A DNA stretch of 64,000 nt from JANSYL01 sp965229695. GTDB lineage: Bacteria > Pseudomonadota > Alphaproteobacteria > Rhodobacterales > Rhodobacteraceae. A model generated the notes under the pieces. The model saw only the letters and a program-made list of their open reading frames with translations. It was not told the DNA's origin and made no database searches. This document shows, one piece after another, positions 42,178-50,803 of this stretch. The translations under genes were made by a program, and so were the position numbers. The DNA lies in contig OZ245921.1 of assembly GCA_965229695.1 (NCBI GenBank), positions 3,100,001 to 3,164,000 of the forward strand, given 5' to 3'. How positions within the stretch are numbered: position 1 is the stretch's first letter; every line of letters begins with the position of its first letter.

Positions 42178-43124
42178 CCGGCCGCCAATTGGGCCGCATC
42201 TGGATCGAGACGCGCGATCAGCTGTTCGAACCGGGCTTCGCCCGTGGTTTCGAATGCGTGACGTGCGATGACAGCAGCGCGGTCAAAATGGCCATTGGCC
42301 TGGGCTTTTTCCGCAAGCCGCCAGAGATAGGCGGAGGAGCCGCGGCGCTCTTCGCGATAGGATTCGAGGACGCGGCGCTTGTTCAACCGGTAGTGCAGTA
42401 AGGCGCGGATGAAGGGTACAAGCGCACCGCTTGAATGGAAAAACCCGCTGGTATCCGGGCCGAACCAGCGCAGCGGCGCGCGGATGACATTGGGGCTGTT
42501 GAACTGCGCGGCATGGGCGGCGGAGGTTGCATCATAGGGGTCGAAGACAATCATCGCCCGCGCAGCCTGCGACAGCGCCTCGGGCGCGTAACCGTAGATC
42601 GAGGTGAAATCTTTCTTGCGCGCGCGGCGGAAGCGTTGATCAAACCCGGCACGTTCCACATCGAGGGTGGCGGCGGGCGAAGCGGCAATCACATGCGCGC
42701 CCTTCGCGGCGGTGGAATAGGCGCAAGCCGCGTGCCCACACATCGCGCCGAGACCGACAAAGGCGATTTGACGGAAGCTGTCGAAAAACCCTTGATCGGA
42801 GAGGCCGGTAAAAAAATCGAACAGCTCCTGATCGCGGAACCAGGTCGGGCCAGAGGCCATAATGCTGAGCAAGGACATCTGGCGCCGCTGAACGGCGGCA
42901 AAGCCCAGGGGCAAACCATCAACGGTGCCTGCAAAGGCGCGTTCGGCCCGGTCGAAGGTGACAACCAGCGTGTCCGTTTCCTGCACGAACAGCGCCATGT
43001 GGCGCGGTGCGACGCTTTCGAAATAGCCGTGATCCTCACCGATCCGGGACAAATGCGCCAACCATTCCGCACGGGTCTGGCCCAACGCATTTCGGGGGTC
43101 GTTCGGGGAAGGGATACTCATCAA
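42174..43124 (-). CDS. Uncharacterised protein, alpha/beta hydrolase-like core
   Basis: A 316-residue soluble protein. There is no clear family name; a core of 'QIAFVGLGAMCGHAACAYS' (about 119-137) and 'AHVIAASPAATLD' (about 143-155) is like a Rossmann or alpha/beta hydrolase beta-alpha-beta but the nucleophile is not a standard GxSxG. The N-terminal part has 'DTLVVTFDRAERAFAG'. Similar roseobacter proteins are mislabelled as PAPS reductase, from memory; no such motif is here. A second ATG at 43121 is possible. It overlaps the convergent ureG by four bases. Confidence 0.72.
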   Translation of the reverse strand: MMSIPSPNDPRNALGQTRAEWLAHLSRIGEDHGYFESVAPRHMALFVQETDTLVVTFDRAERAFAGTVDGLPLGFAAVQRRQMSLLSIMASGPTWFRDQELFDFFTGLSDQGFFDSFRQIAFVGLGAMCGHAACAYSTAAKGAHVIAASPAATLDVERAGFDQRFRRARKKDFTSIYGYAPEALSQAARAMIVFDPYDATSAAHAAQFNSPNVIRAPLRWFGPDTSGFFHSSGALVPFIRALLHYRLNKRRVLESYREERRGSSAYLWRLAEKAQANGHFDRAAVIARHAFETTGEARFEQLIARLDPDAAQLAAG

Positions 43125-43331
43125 GGTACTCCAATAGCATCGTCAGTCGCCGAAGGGTATGGCGGCGGAATATGGCAAAGCTGCGCAAAGGACGGGGCAA
43201 TTCAAGGGGAATCGGCCCCGATCCGGCATCAAAAACGCCGATTTTGGGCTGATCTTCTGCATGTTCAGGGGGTTGACCAAGCCCGGCGGCGCCGCATTGA
43301 TGGCGGGACGCCAGCAGAAGGGTCGTTCACC

Positions 43332-44234
43332 ATGGAAAGCATCGAAGATGTCCAGGCGCGCCTGTCCGAGCAGGATTACGTCTGCGGGCGCGCCCTGGCG
43401 GTGGTGGTTTTCCTAAGCCTGAAACTGGGCCGACCGCTGTTTTTGGAAGGCGAGGCCGGGACTGGCAAGACCGAGATCGCGAAAGCCATTGCCGCAGCCT
43501 TGGGGCGCCGTTTGATCCGGTTGCAATGTTATGAGGGGTTGGATGCCGCCAGCGCGGTTTATGAGTGGAACTTTGCCGCCCAGATGGTGGCCATCCGCAG
43601 CGCTGAGGCAGCGGGCGGGGCCGATCAGGCGACGTTGAAAGAGGCTTTGTTTTCAGATGAATACCTGATCGAGCGCCCTTTGTTGCAAGCGATGCGCGGC
43701 GATGCCAATGGTGCGCCTGTGCTGCTGATCGACGAAATCGATCGCACCGATGAACCTTTTGAGGCGTTCCTGTTGGAGGCGCTGAGCGATTACCAGGTCA
43801 CGATCCCGGAACTGGGCACCATTCGCGCGGCCGAGCCGCCGATTGTCATCCTGACCTCGAACCGCACGCGCGAGGTGCATGATGCGCTGAAACGGCGCTG
43901 TCTTTATCACTGGGTCGATTATCCGGATGTGGACCGCGAAATGGCGATCTTGCAGGCGCGGGTGCCGCAGGCCGCCGAACGTCTGAGCCGTGAAGTGGTT
44001 GGGTTTGTGCAGCGTTTGCGGTCAGAAGATCTGTTTAAACGCCCCGGCGTGGCCGAGACCATTGATTGGGCCAAATGCCTGCTGGCGCTGGACATGATCG
44101 AACTAAGCCCCGAGGTGATTGCCGACACGCTGGGGGCGGTTTTGAAGTATCAAGATGACATTCAACGCCTGCAAGGGTCTGAGGCGAAGCGCCTTTTGGA
44201 TGAGGTGCGCGACGAGTTGAAAGCAGCATCCTGA
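43332..44234 (+). CDS. CoxD/MoxR-type AAA+ ATPase
   Basis: A 300-residue AAA+ ATPase. Walker A 'LEGEAGTGKTEI' (about 38-49), Walker B 'VLLIDEIDRTD' (about 131-141), sensor 1 'IVILTSNRTREVHDALKRRC' (about 172-191). The form is that of CoxD, which helps mature CO dehydrogenase-type molybdenum enzymes with CoxE. The CoxE-like VWA gene lies at 44949. The ATG at 43332 follows 'agaaggg'; the frame stays open far upstream but only as antisense of the convergent gene, so it is not used. No CO dehydrogenase genes are in the window. Confidence 0.9.
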   Translation: MESIEDVQARLSEQDYVCGRALAVVVFLSLKLGRPLFLEGEAGTGKTEIAKAIAAALGRRLIRLQCYEGLDAASAVYEWNFAAQMVAIRSAEAAGGADQATLKEALFSDEYLIERPLLQAMRGDANGAPVLLIDEIDRTDEPFEAFLLEALSDYQVTIPELGTIRAAEPPIVILTSNRTREVHDALKRRCLYHWVDYPDVDREMAILQARVPQAAERLSREVVGFVQRLRSEDLFKRPGVAETIDWAKCLLALDMIELSPEVIADTLGAVLKYQDDIQRLQGSEAKRLLDEVRDELKAAS

Positions 44235-44362
44235 CGAAAAACGCGGTTCAAACCGCTGTTTTGGCAAGGATATCCGCCATTGTCCGGTGCTTTCATTTGA
44301 CAGGTGACGCGGCGGCACTGTTTACTTCGCGCGGGACCGAAAACACGCAAGGGACAGAGATT

Positions 44363-44857
44363 ATGAAATTTTTCTCTAAAGCAATGAAATATCTGAGCAT
44401 GGCCGCGCTCGCATTCGGGGTGTCGGCCACCGTCGCGGCGGCTTGCCCGAACTGGAACAACCCGACCGTCTTTGGCCAGGGGACGTTGAACGCGGGCTTC
44501 TTGCCCGATCCGATCCAGGTGCCGCGCATCACGGCGGGCGGGACGCAGGATTTGCGCCGCTGCTTCCCCGGCCAAGGCTGGACCGGTTTTGTGGTCTCGC
44601 GCCCGGATTATCGCCTGTTTTACAATGGCAGCTCGCCCACCGGGCGTTTGTCGTTCCAGCTGGTGTCGAACGCGACGGATACGGTGATGCTGGTGAACGC
44701 ACCGGACGGGTCGTGGTGGTACAATGACGACTCCAACGGCACCTTCAATTCGACGATCACCTTCAACAGCCCGCTGGCCGGTCAGTACGACATCTGGACC
44801 GGATCGTATAACCGGTCGTCGAACAACCGCGCGCAGCTTTGGATCACCGAACGCTAA
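44363..44857 (+). CDS. Small secreted 'DGSW' protein, second copy
   Basis: A 164-residue exported protein with signal peptide 'MAALAFGVSATVAAA' before 'CPNWN'. The mature part has 'TDTVMLVNAPDGSWWYNDDS' (about residues 110-129) and 'GQYDIWTGSYN'. The same block is in the gene at 21763-22203 ('CDTVLLVNGADGSWYYDDDS', 'VWIGTY'). The domain resembles a pre-peptidase C-terminal beta-sandwich with an acidic Ca-binding-like loop. It lies between a MoxR ATPase and a VWA protein on the same strand, and a terminator follows. Confidence 0.8.
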   Translation: MKFFSKAMKYLSMAALAFGVSATVAAACPNWNNPTVFGQGTLNAGFLPDPIQVPRITAGGTQDLRRCFPGQGWTGFVVSRPDYRLFYNGSSPTGRLSFQLVSNATDTVMLVNAPDGSWWYNDDSNGTFNSTITFNSPLAGQYDIWTGSYNRSSNNRAQLWITER

Positions 44858-44898
44858 GCCGGTCTGCCCCGCCCTCAGCGGGATGATATCAGGTTAAG

Positions 44899-44936
44899 AC
44901 AGCCGCCCCGGGCTTGACGCCCAATGGGGCGGCTGT
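44899..44936 (+). terminator. Strong hairpin between secreted gene and CoxE-like gene
   Basis: Stem acagccgcccc (44899-44909) / ggggcggctgt (44926-44936), then ttcctttg. It ends only 12 bases before the ATG of the CoxE-like gene at 44949, which has no clear ribosome site. Confidence 0.8.
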
Positions 44937-44948
44937 TTCCTTTGGGCC

Positions 44949-46205
44949 ATGGCCACCTATGCCCCCCTTGAGCTGCCAGATAACCCGCGCCTGGTGCGCA
45001 ACATCCTGCATTTTTCGCGCGTCTTGCGGGCGGCGGGCCTGCCTGCGGGCCCGGGGCGTGTGGGCGATGCAATTGCAGCGGTGGCGGCGGCGGGCTTCAC
45101 GGATAAGTCCGATTTTTTCTATACGTTACAGGCCTGCTTCACCTCACGCCCCGAGCATCGGACGGTGTTTGCGCAGCTTTTTCGCCTGTATTGGCGCGAT
45201 CCGCGATTTCTGGATCACATGATGTCGATGCTGACGCCCGCAGTGCAGGGTGTGGCCGAGGAGCGGCTGGCCAAACCGGCCGAAAAACGCGCGGCAGAGG
45301 CGCTGCTCGATGGGGTGATGCGCGATGTGCCGGACCTGCCCGACCGCGCCGAGGATGGGGTTGAGATTGAGATCGACGCCACCCTGACCATGAGCCGCGA
45401 GGAGCGGTTGAAAACCCTGGATTTCGAACAAATGTCACTGGCCGAGATGGCCGAGGCCAAGCGCGTGATTGCGCGGATGGGCTTGAGCGTGCCGCCCTTG
45501 ATGAGCCGCCGCGCCCGACCCGCGCTGGCAGGCACGCGGCCCGATTGGCGGCGCACCATGCGCCAGGCCGCGCGCCAGGGCGGCGAGATCACCGGGTTTG
45601 CGCGGGCCGAGCGGCAGTGGCGCTGGCCCGCTTTGGTGGCGCTGTGCGATATTTCGGGCTCGATGTCGTCATATAGCCGCGCGGTGCTGCATTTTCTGCA
45701 CGCGGTGGCGAACCAAAAAGGGGCGGGTTGGGCCAAGGTGCATGCCTTCACCTTTGGCACGCGGCTGACCAATATCACCCGCCATCTGTACCAGCGCGAT
45801 GTCGATGCGGCCCTGGCCGCCGCCGGGGCCGAAGCGCAGGATTGGGAAGGCGGGACGCGGATCGGCGCGTGTCTGTCGCGTTTTAACCGCGATTGGAGCC
45901 GTCGGGTTCTGGGGCAGGGGGCGGTTGTCTTGCTGATCACCGACGGGCTCGACCGGGATGAACCCGCACTGTTGCAGGCGGCGATGGAGCGCCTGCACCT
46001 ATCGGCGCGGCGGGTGATCTGGGTGAACCCGCTGTTGCGGTGGGAGGGGTTTGCGCCAAAAGCCGCCGGTATCCGGGCCATGCTGCCCCATGTCGACACA
46101 TTCCGCGCCGGGCATAACATCGCGGCTTTGGAGGGCCTGGCCGAGGCGCTGGCCCGCCCCGACGATCCGGGCGAGAAGGCGCGGTTGATGCGGATGATGG
46201 CCTAG
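44949..46205 (+). CDS. CoxE-like VWA protein
   Basis: A 418-residue VWA protein. The MIDAS motif is 'ALCDISGSMSSYSR' (about 230-243); 'DWEGGTRIGACLSRFNRDW' (about 299-317) and 'VLLITDGLDRDEP' (about 328-340) complete the VWA fold. The N-terminal helical region matches CoxE. With the MoxR/CoxD gene upstream it forms a pair for metal-cofactor maturation. The two genes are separated by a small secreted protein gene and a terminator, an unusual break. The start has no clear ribosome site. Confidence 0.88.
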   Translation: MATYAPLELPDNPRLVRNILHFSRVLRAAGLPAGPGRVGDAIAAVAAAGFTDKSDFFYTLQACFTSRPEHRTVFAQLFRLYWRDPRFLDHMMSMLTPAVQGVAEERLAKPAEKRAAEALLDGVMRDVPDLPDRAEDGVEIEIDATLTMSREERLKTLDFEQMSLAEMAEAKRVIARMGLSVPPLMSRRARPALAGTRPDWRRTMRQAARQGGEITGFARAERQWRWPALVALCDISGSMSSYSRAVLHFLHAVANQKGAGWAKVHAFTFGTRLTNITRHLYQRDVDAALAAAGAEAQDWEGGTRIGACLSRFNRDWSRRVLGQGAVVLLITDGLDRDEPALLQAAMERLHLSARRVIWVNPLLRWEGFAPKAAGIRAMLPHVDTFRAGHNIAALEGLAEALARPDDPGEKARLMRMMA

Positions 46206-46395
46206 AGGCGCGGGCAGGGTGGGAGATCAGGGCTGGCGTCAATTCGGGACGCAGCGAAGGTCTGCTGTGAGCCCATCTTGACGACTGATCGGCGGTCGGA
46301 GACAGATATCGTGAGATTTGTCGCCAAGTTTCCAACTGCGTTGATAGGAGTAAGAAATCAATAGTTGTCTTACCCAGCAAGAACGGGAACTCGCA

Positions 46396-47046
46396 TTGGC
46401 GATTGTCTTGTGGTTGCGGAACATAATCGTCCCTCTGTGTGATGAATGGCCGTCGCCGGGTTTACTTCATCATAGCGTTCGCGCGCTCAACGTGGGATGT
46501 CGGGTTCTTGAGAGAGCGGGTGTCTTCACGGCCGAAGGGCCCTACTGGGGATATTCGGGTGGTGGCGCTGATCTCCGTGAACTTCCAGTCCATTTCGACC
46601 GACGCATCGTCGACATGGCGGTTTTCGCGTTTGTACAAGTTTCGGCGTTAAGAGGTTCCGCTCCCACACGTCATGCGGCCTCTGAGCCCGAAGATATGCT
46701 CCAAGCCCGGGCATTTGAGGCCATGGTCAGATGTAGCTACATGAAACTGACTTCGGGAAATACCTACCAATGGACCCCAGCCGCAGGCCCATGGCTCGTC
46801 GCTGCTGAAGAGCGTGACCTCCTAGAATATGAGGTGGCCTCCTCCGAAGATGTTTCTCGGGCGCTATCCCTTATTCCAGAGCCAAACCTCAGATGGCTGG
46901 AATCAAATAACTATGCGCCGAGCTTCGCTAGAAATTTCTTCCAGGGTTGGTTTGGAAACCAGTGGCATTCGGACGATTGCAGAGAATTCCCGAGCGACGA
47001 CACAGATCTTCCATTGGCCGTTGCTTTGTATGTGCATCTGCACTGA
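46396..47046 (+). CDS. Orphan protein in AT-richer stretch
   Basis: A 216-residue soluble protein from a TTG at 46396 (ribosome site gggaac nearby is weak). Sequence features: 'VRALNVGCRVLERAGVFTAE', 'VDMAVFAFVQVSALRGSA' and a Trp/Asn-rich C-terminus 'FARNFFQGWFGNQWHSDD'. No family or motif recognised. Codon use is less GC-biased than its neighbours, so it was probably acquired. The frame is intact over 650 bases, which supports a real gene, but the start is uncertain. Confidence 0.55.
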   Translation: MAIVLWLRNIIVPLCDEWPSPGLLHHSVRALNVGCRVLERAGVFTAEGPYWGYSGGGADLRELPVHFDRRIVDMAVFAFVQVSALRGSAPTRHAASEPEDMLQARAFEAMVRCSYMKLTSGNTYQWTPAAGPWLVAAEERDLLEYEVASSEDVSRALSLIPEPNLRWLESNNYAPSFARNFFQGWFGNQWHSDDCREFPSDDTDLPLAVALYVHLH

Positions 47047-47274
47047 GGAAACCTTAAACGTTGCGTTTCTCCTCCAGAAGTAATGGCATCTTTGTCCGCC
47101 AAGCTGCCAAACGCGCCCATCACTTCGGCTCAACCCGGCGCGGGGGGCGGCGAGGGGGGAGTTCTACGTCGCTCAAGAATGGTGGCTTAGAGCCCAAAGT
47201 GCCGGATGCTGCACGGTGCCTAAAAGGCAGTCTTTAGTGCTTTTTCATTTGTCGTTGGACTGGTAGCCAGAGCC

Positions 47275-47700
47275 ATGGCACACCCGACCGACGGAAAGCA
47301 CTTACGCGTTCGAACTTGGGCCGGAGCACTCTTCGTTTCGGCCTTTCTTTGTGGGTGGCTAAGCTTGATGACCGCGGGCCTCATGGCCGGAAGTTGCCGA
47401 AACGACCGGTATCAAGGCGAGGAAAAACTGCGGTTCTGCAATCTCTCGTTGGCCGCGAGTGCTTGGATGGATGTGTTTCCAACTGAACGAGCTAAAGGGG
47501 CCATCATCCACCTCGAGCGAGGAATAGCGCTGTTCCAGATCGGCGAAGAGGAAGAAGCAGCCAGCGAATTTGCTAGAGCGCTGCGCGACGCACGGGCTAG
47601 ATCCGGCTCATGGGAGCAGGAACTACATCAGCGAATGTCTCAGCTTGCTGACGGAAGACTGCTCGCGCTATGGGGCACGGTTGTTCGGTCTTCCACATAG
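47275..47700 (+). CDS. Orphan membrane-anchored protein in AT-richer stretch
   Basis: A 141-residue protein with one membrane helix ('ALFVSAFLCGWLSLMTAGLM', about 18-37) followed by a periplasmic or cytoplasmic helical part: 'AIIHLERGIALFQIGEEEEA' looks like a single TPR-like helix pair. Two Cys are near the helix ('GSCRNDRY', 'LRFCNLSL'). The function is unknown. It shares the atypical composition with the gene upstream. Confidence 0.55.
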   Translation: MAHPTDGKHLRVRTWAGALFVSAFLCGWLSLMTAGLMAGSCRNDRYQGEEKLRFCNLSLAASAWMDVFPTERAKGAIIHLERGIALFQIGEEEEAASEFARALRDARARSGSWEQELHQRMSQLADGRLLALWGTVVRSST

Positions 47701-47809
47701 GTGGCTCAAGCCGCTTCAGTCTCGCTGAATACCGCCTTTGGCGTTAGCAAAGCCACCGACCGCTTTGTCCCGCCAAGCCGCCACTCAACGCCCATCGTTC
47801 CAAACGAAA

Positions 47810-47835
47810 AAGGCCGCGCGTTTTGGCGCGGCCTT
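47810..47835 (-). terminator. Terminator of gltA
   Basis: Stem aaggccgcgc / gcgcggcctt with a six-base loop; on the minus strand it is followed by tttcg. It is 20 bases beyond the gltA stop. Confidence 0.82.
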
Positions 47836-47855
47836 CTGGGTCGGGGCGAAAAGCC

Positions 47856-49148
47856 TTACCGGTTTTCGATCTCGACGTAATCGCGGAAGGTTTCGCCGGT
47901 ATAAAGCTGACGCGGGCGGCCGATTTTCAGTTTCGGGTCGCTGATCATTTCTTTCCACTGCGAAATCCAGCCGACCGTGCGCGAGAGCGCGAAGATCGGG
48001 GTGAACATCGAGGTCGGGAAGCCCATCGCCTCGAGGATGATGCCCGAATAGAAATCGACATTCGGGAACAGCTTTTTCTCGGCGAAATACGGATCTTCAA
48101 GCGCCTGGCGCTCAAGCTCTTTGGCGACTTGCAGGATGGGGTTGTTTTCCACACCCAGCAGGTCCAGCACCTCATCGGCGGATTGCTTCATCACCTTCGC
48201 GCGCGGGTCGAAGTTTTTATAGACGCGGTGACCAAAGCCCATCAGGCGGAACGGATCATCTTTGTCCTTGGCGCGCGCGATGAACTCGGGGATGCGGTCA
48301 ACGCTGCCGATTTCATTCAGCATTTCCAGGCAGGCCTGGTTGGCGCCGCCATGGGCCGGACCCCAGAGACAGGCAATGCCCGCCGCGATCGAGGCAAACG
48401 GGTTCGCGCCCGAGGAGGAGGCCAAGCGCACGGTCGAGGTCGAGGCGTTTTGCTCGTGATCGGCGTGCAAGGTGAAGATGCGGTCCATCGCGCGGCTGAG
48501 GATCGGATCGGGCTGATATTCCTCGGCCGGGACGGCAAAGCACATGCGCAGGAAGTTGGTGGCGTAGTCGCAATCGTTGCGCGGATACACGAAGGGCTGA
48601 CCGATGGTGTATTTATAGGCCCAAGCCGCGATGGTGGGCATTTTCGCGATCAGGCGGATCGAGGCGACCTCGCGCTGCCAGGGATCGTTGATATCGGTCG
48701 AGTCGTGGTAGAAGGCCGACATCGCGCCAACCACGCCGACCATAACGGCCATCGGGTGCGCATCGCGGCGGAATCCACGGAAGAAATTGGCCATTTGCTC
48801 GTGGATCATGGTGTGACGGGTCACACGCATTTCGAAATCTTCAAGCTGGGCGGCGGTGGGAAGCTCGCCATAAAGCAGCAGGTAACAAACTTCGAGATAG
48901 TGGGATTTTTCGGCCAGCTGGTCGATGGGGTAGCCGCGATGCAGAAGCTCGCCCTTGTCGCCATCGATATAGGTGATCTTGCTTTCGCAGGAGGAGGTCG
49001 AGGTGAAACCGGGATCGTGGGTGAACACGCCGGTTGTGCCATAGAGCTTGGTGATATCGACCACATCCGGCCCCGCCGTGGGGGAGTGAATTGGCAATTC
49101 GAAGGATTTGCCGTCAAAGCTCAAGGTGGCGGTTCTGGTGTCTGCCAT
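47856..49148 (-). CDS. gltA: Citrate synthase (type I)
   Basis: A 430-residue citrate synthase, the TCA cycle entry enzyme that condenses acetyl-CoA and oxaloacetate. Marks: 'LHADHEQNASTSTVRLASSS' (first catalytic His, about 224-243), 'LWGPAHGGANQACLEML' (second His, about 260-276) and 'MGFGHRVYKNFDPRAKV' with Asp nearby (about 300-316). The length fits the hexameric Gram-negative type. It is followed by a terminator and preceded by gltX on the same strand. Confidence 0.97.
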   Translation of the reverse strand: MADTRTATLSFDGKSFELPIHSPTAGPDVVDITKLYGTTGVFTHDPGFTSTSSCESKITYIDGDKGELLHRGYPIDQLAEKSHYLEVCYLLLYGELPTAAQLEDFEMRVTRHTMIHEQMANFFRGFRRDAHPMAVMVGVVGAMSAFYHDSTDINDPWQREVASIRLIAKMPTIAAWAYKYTIGQPFVYPRNDCDYATNFLRMCFAVPAEEYQPDPILSRAMDRIFTLHADHEQNASTSTVRLASSSGANPFASIAAGIACLWGPAHGGANQACLEMLNEIGSVDRIPEFIARAKDKDDPFRLMGFGHRVYKNFDPRAKVMKQSADEVLDLLGVENNPILQVAKELERQALEDPYFAEKKLFPNVDFYSGIILEAMGFPTSMFTPIFALSRTVGWISQWKEMISDPKLKIGRPRQLYTGETFRDYVEIENR

Positions 49149-49253
49149 GGTCGTCCCTTTCCCATTGGCGGGCCGTAGGCGCGGGCCTGCGGCACGTGGA
49201 GGGGGCCAAAACCGGAATAGGGGCCCCAGCGGTCTGCGTGCAGCCCCCCGCGT

Positions 49254-50669
49254 TCAGGCGTCGCGGGAAGCGGCGTCCGTCAGGCGGGCGATGGTTTCGT
49301 CCCGGCCAATGACGAGCATCATGTCGAAGACACTGGGCGTGACACTGCGGCCTGCAAGCGCGGCCCGGAGGGGCGCGGCCAGTTTGCCGAATTTAACCCC
49401 GTGTGCCTCCGCCACGGTGTTCAGTGTCGCCTCTAGCGTGTCACGGGACCAGCTATCATTCTGCAGGTGCGTAGTCAATTCATTCAGTATACCACGGGAT
49501 ACCGGATCGAGGGATTTCACGGCTTTGTCGTCTGGTGTAACAGGCCGTGAAGTCAGAACAAATTCAGCTTTTTCAAGGAGATCGGGCAAAGATTTGGCCC
49601 GCTCCTTGAGGCAATACATCGCAGCCTGCAATCCGGCCTGCTGACGTTCGGTCAAATCAGGCCCGCCAGAAATGCTGCGGTAGCGGAGGGCTTCTGCCAC
49701 CAGATCGGCATCTGCCATCTGGCTGATATGCCAGCCCGCGACGTTTTCCAGCTTTTTCAGGTCAAGCCGTGCGGGGGATTTGCCGATGCCGCCCAGATCG
49801 AACCAATCCAGCGCCTGCGCATCGGTGAACAGCTCATCATCGCCGTGGCTCCAGCCAAGTCGCGCCAGATAGTTGCGCATGGCGGCGGGCGGATAGCCCA
49901 TTGCGGCGTATTCCATGACCCCCAGCGCGCCATGGCGTTTCGACAGTTTCTTGCCATCGGGCCCGTGGATCAGGGGGATATGGGCCCAGACCGGGATCGG
50001 CCAGCCCATGGCGGTATAGATCTGGCTTTGACGCGCGGCGTTGTTCAGGTGGTCGTCACCGCGGATCACATGGGTCACGCCCATATCGTGATCATCGACC
50101 ACCACGGCCAGCATATAGGTGGGCGTGCCGTCCGAGCGCAGCAGGATCATATCGTCGAGCTGCGCGTTCTGCACCGTGACCGTGCCCTGCACCGCGTCTT
50201 GCACCACGGTTTGCCCGTCGCGGGGCGCGCGCAGGCGGATGACAAAGGGTGCGTCGGGGTGCTGATCTTCGGGCACGTCACGCCAGGGGCTGAGAAACAG
50301 GGTCGAGCGCCCCTCGGCCCGCGCGGCATCGCGGAAGGCGGCAATCTCTTCCTGGGTCGAGAAGCATTTATAGGCATGGCCGTTGGCGAGCATCGCATGT
50401 GCCACCTCGGCATGGCGGGGGGCGGCTTCAAATTGGCTGCTGGCCTCTCCATCCCAATCGAGGCCCAGCCAGGTCAGACCGTCGAGGATTGCTTGCGTCG
50501 CCTCGGGTGTTGACCGCGCGCGGTCGGTGTCTTCGATGCGCAGCAGGAACTTGCCGCCACGCGCGCGTGCGTAAAGCCAGTTGAACAGCGCCGTGCGCGC
50601 GCCGCCGATATGCAGGAAACCCGTGGGGGAGGGCGCGAACCGGGTGACGACAGGTGTTTTCTCGGCCAT
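49254..50669 (-). CDS. gltX: Glutamate-tRNA ligase
   Basis: A 471-residue class I glutamyl-tRNA synthetase. The HIGH motif is 'PSPTGFLHIGGARTALF' (about 14-30) and KMSKS is 'GKKLSKRHGALGV' (about 238-250). The start at 50669 ('MAEKTPVVTRF') follows ggaaaggg; the frame stays open upstream to 50906 only because comEC lies antisense. gltX is divergent from comEC, with gltA downstream, an order common in this group. Confidence 0.96.
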   Translation of the reverse strand: MAEKTPVVTRFAPSPTGFLHIGGARTALFNWLYARARGGKFLLRIEDTDRARSTPEATQAILDGLTWLGLDWDGEASSQFEAAPRHAEVAHAMLANGHAYKCFSTQEEIAAFRDAARAEGRSTLFLSPWRDVPEDQHPDAPFVIRLRAPRDGQTVVQDAVQGTVTVQNAQLDDMILLRSDGTPTYMLAVVVDDHDMGVTHVIRGDDHLNNAARQSQIYTAMGWPIPVWAHIPLIHGPDGKKLSKRHGALGVMEYAAMGYPPAAMRNYLARLGWSHGDDELFTDAQALDWFDLGGIGKSPARLDLKKLENVAGWHISQMADADLVAEALRYRSISGGPDLTERQQAGLQAAMYCLKERAKSLPDLLEKAEFVLTSRPVTPDDKAVKSLDPVSRGILNELTTHLQNDSWSRDTLEATLNTVAEAHGVKFGKLAAPLRAALAGRSVTPSVFDMMLVIGRDETIARLTDAASRDA

Positions 50670-50803
50670 TGGACCCTTTCCGGCGCGGCCAGGAGCGCGC
50701 GCTGCGTTAACCAGTTGGAAACCATATCTCGTGCAAGACAGGGGCGGCTTACAAACCCCGACCGCGATGCGCAAGGCGGGGCCGGGCCAGGAGGGGCAGA
50801 GCC

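Larger units (their letters stand above)
46206..47800. other. AT-richer accessory stretch with two orphan genes
   Basis: Between the CoxE-like gene and the citrate synthase terminator the base use changes: the line 46321-46380 is 25 of 60 G+C while flanks exceed 60 percent. It holds two short genes of unknown function (46396-47046 and 47275-47700) and gaps of 190 and 228 bases with nothing recognisable. No tRNA, integrase or flanking repeat is visible. Confidence 0.65.

Noticed and set aside
42435..43331. Long N-terminal extension of the CoxD/MoxR frame
   Set aside because: The extra 299 codons are antisense to the convergent gene at 42174-43124 and have no family pattern; the real start is the ATG at 43332 with its own ribosome site.
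46206..47800. AT-richer stretch as a prophage or integrative element
   Set aside because: No integrase, transposase, tRNA target, or flanking repeat could be found.
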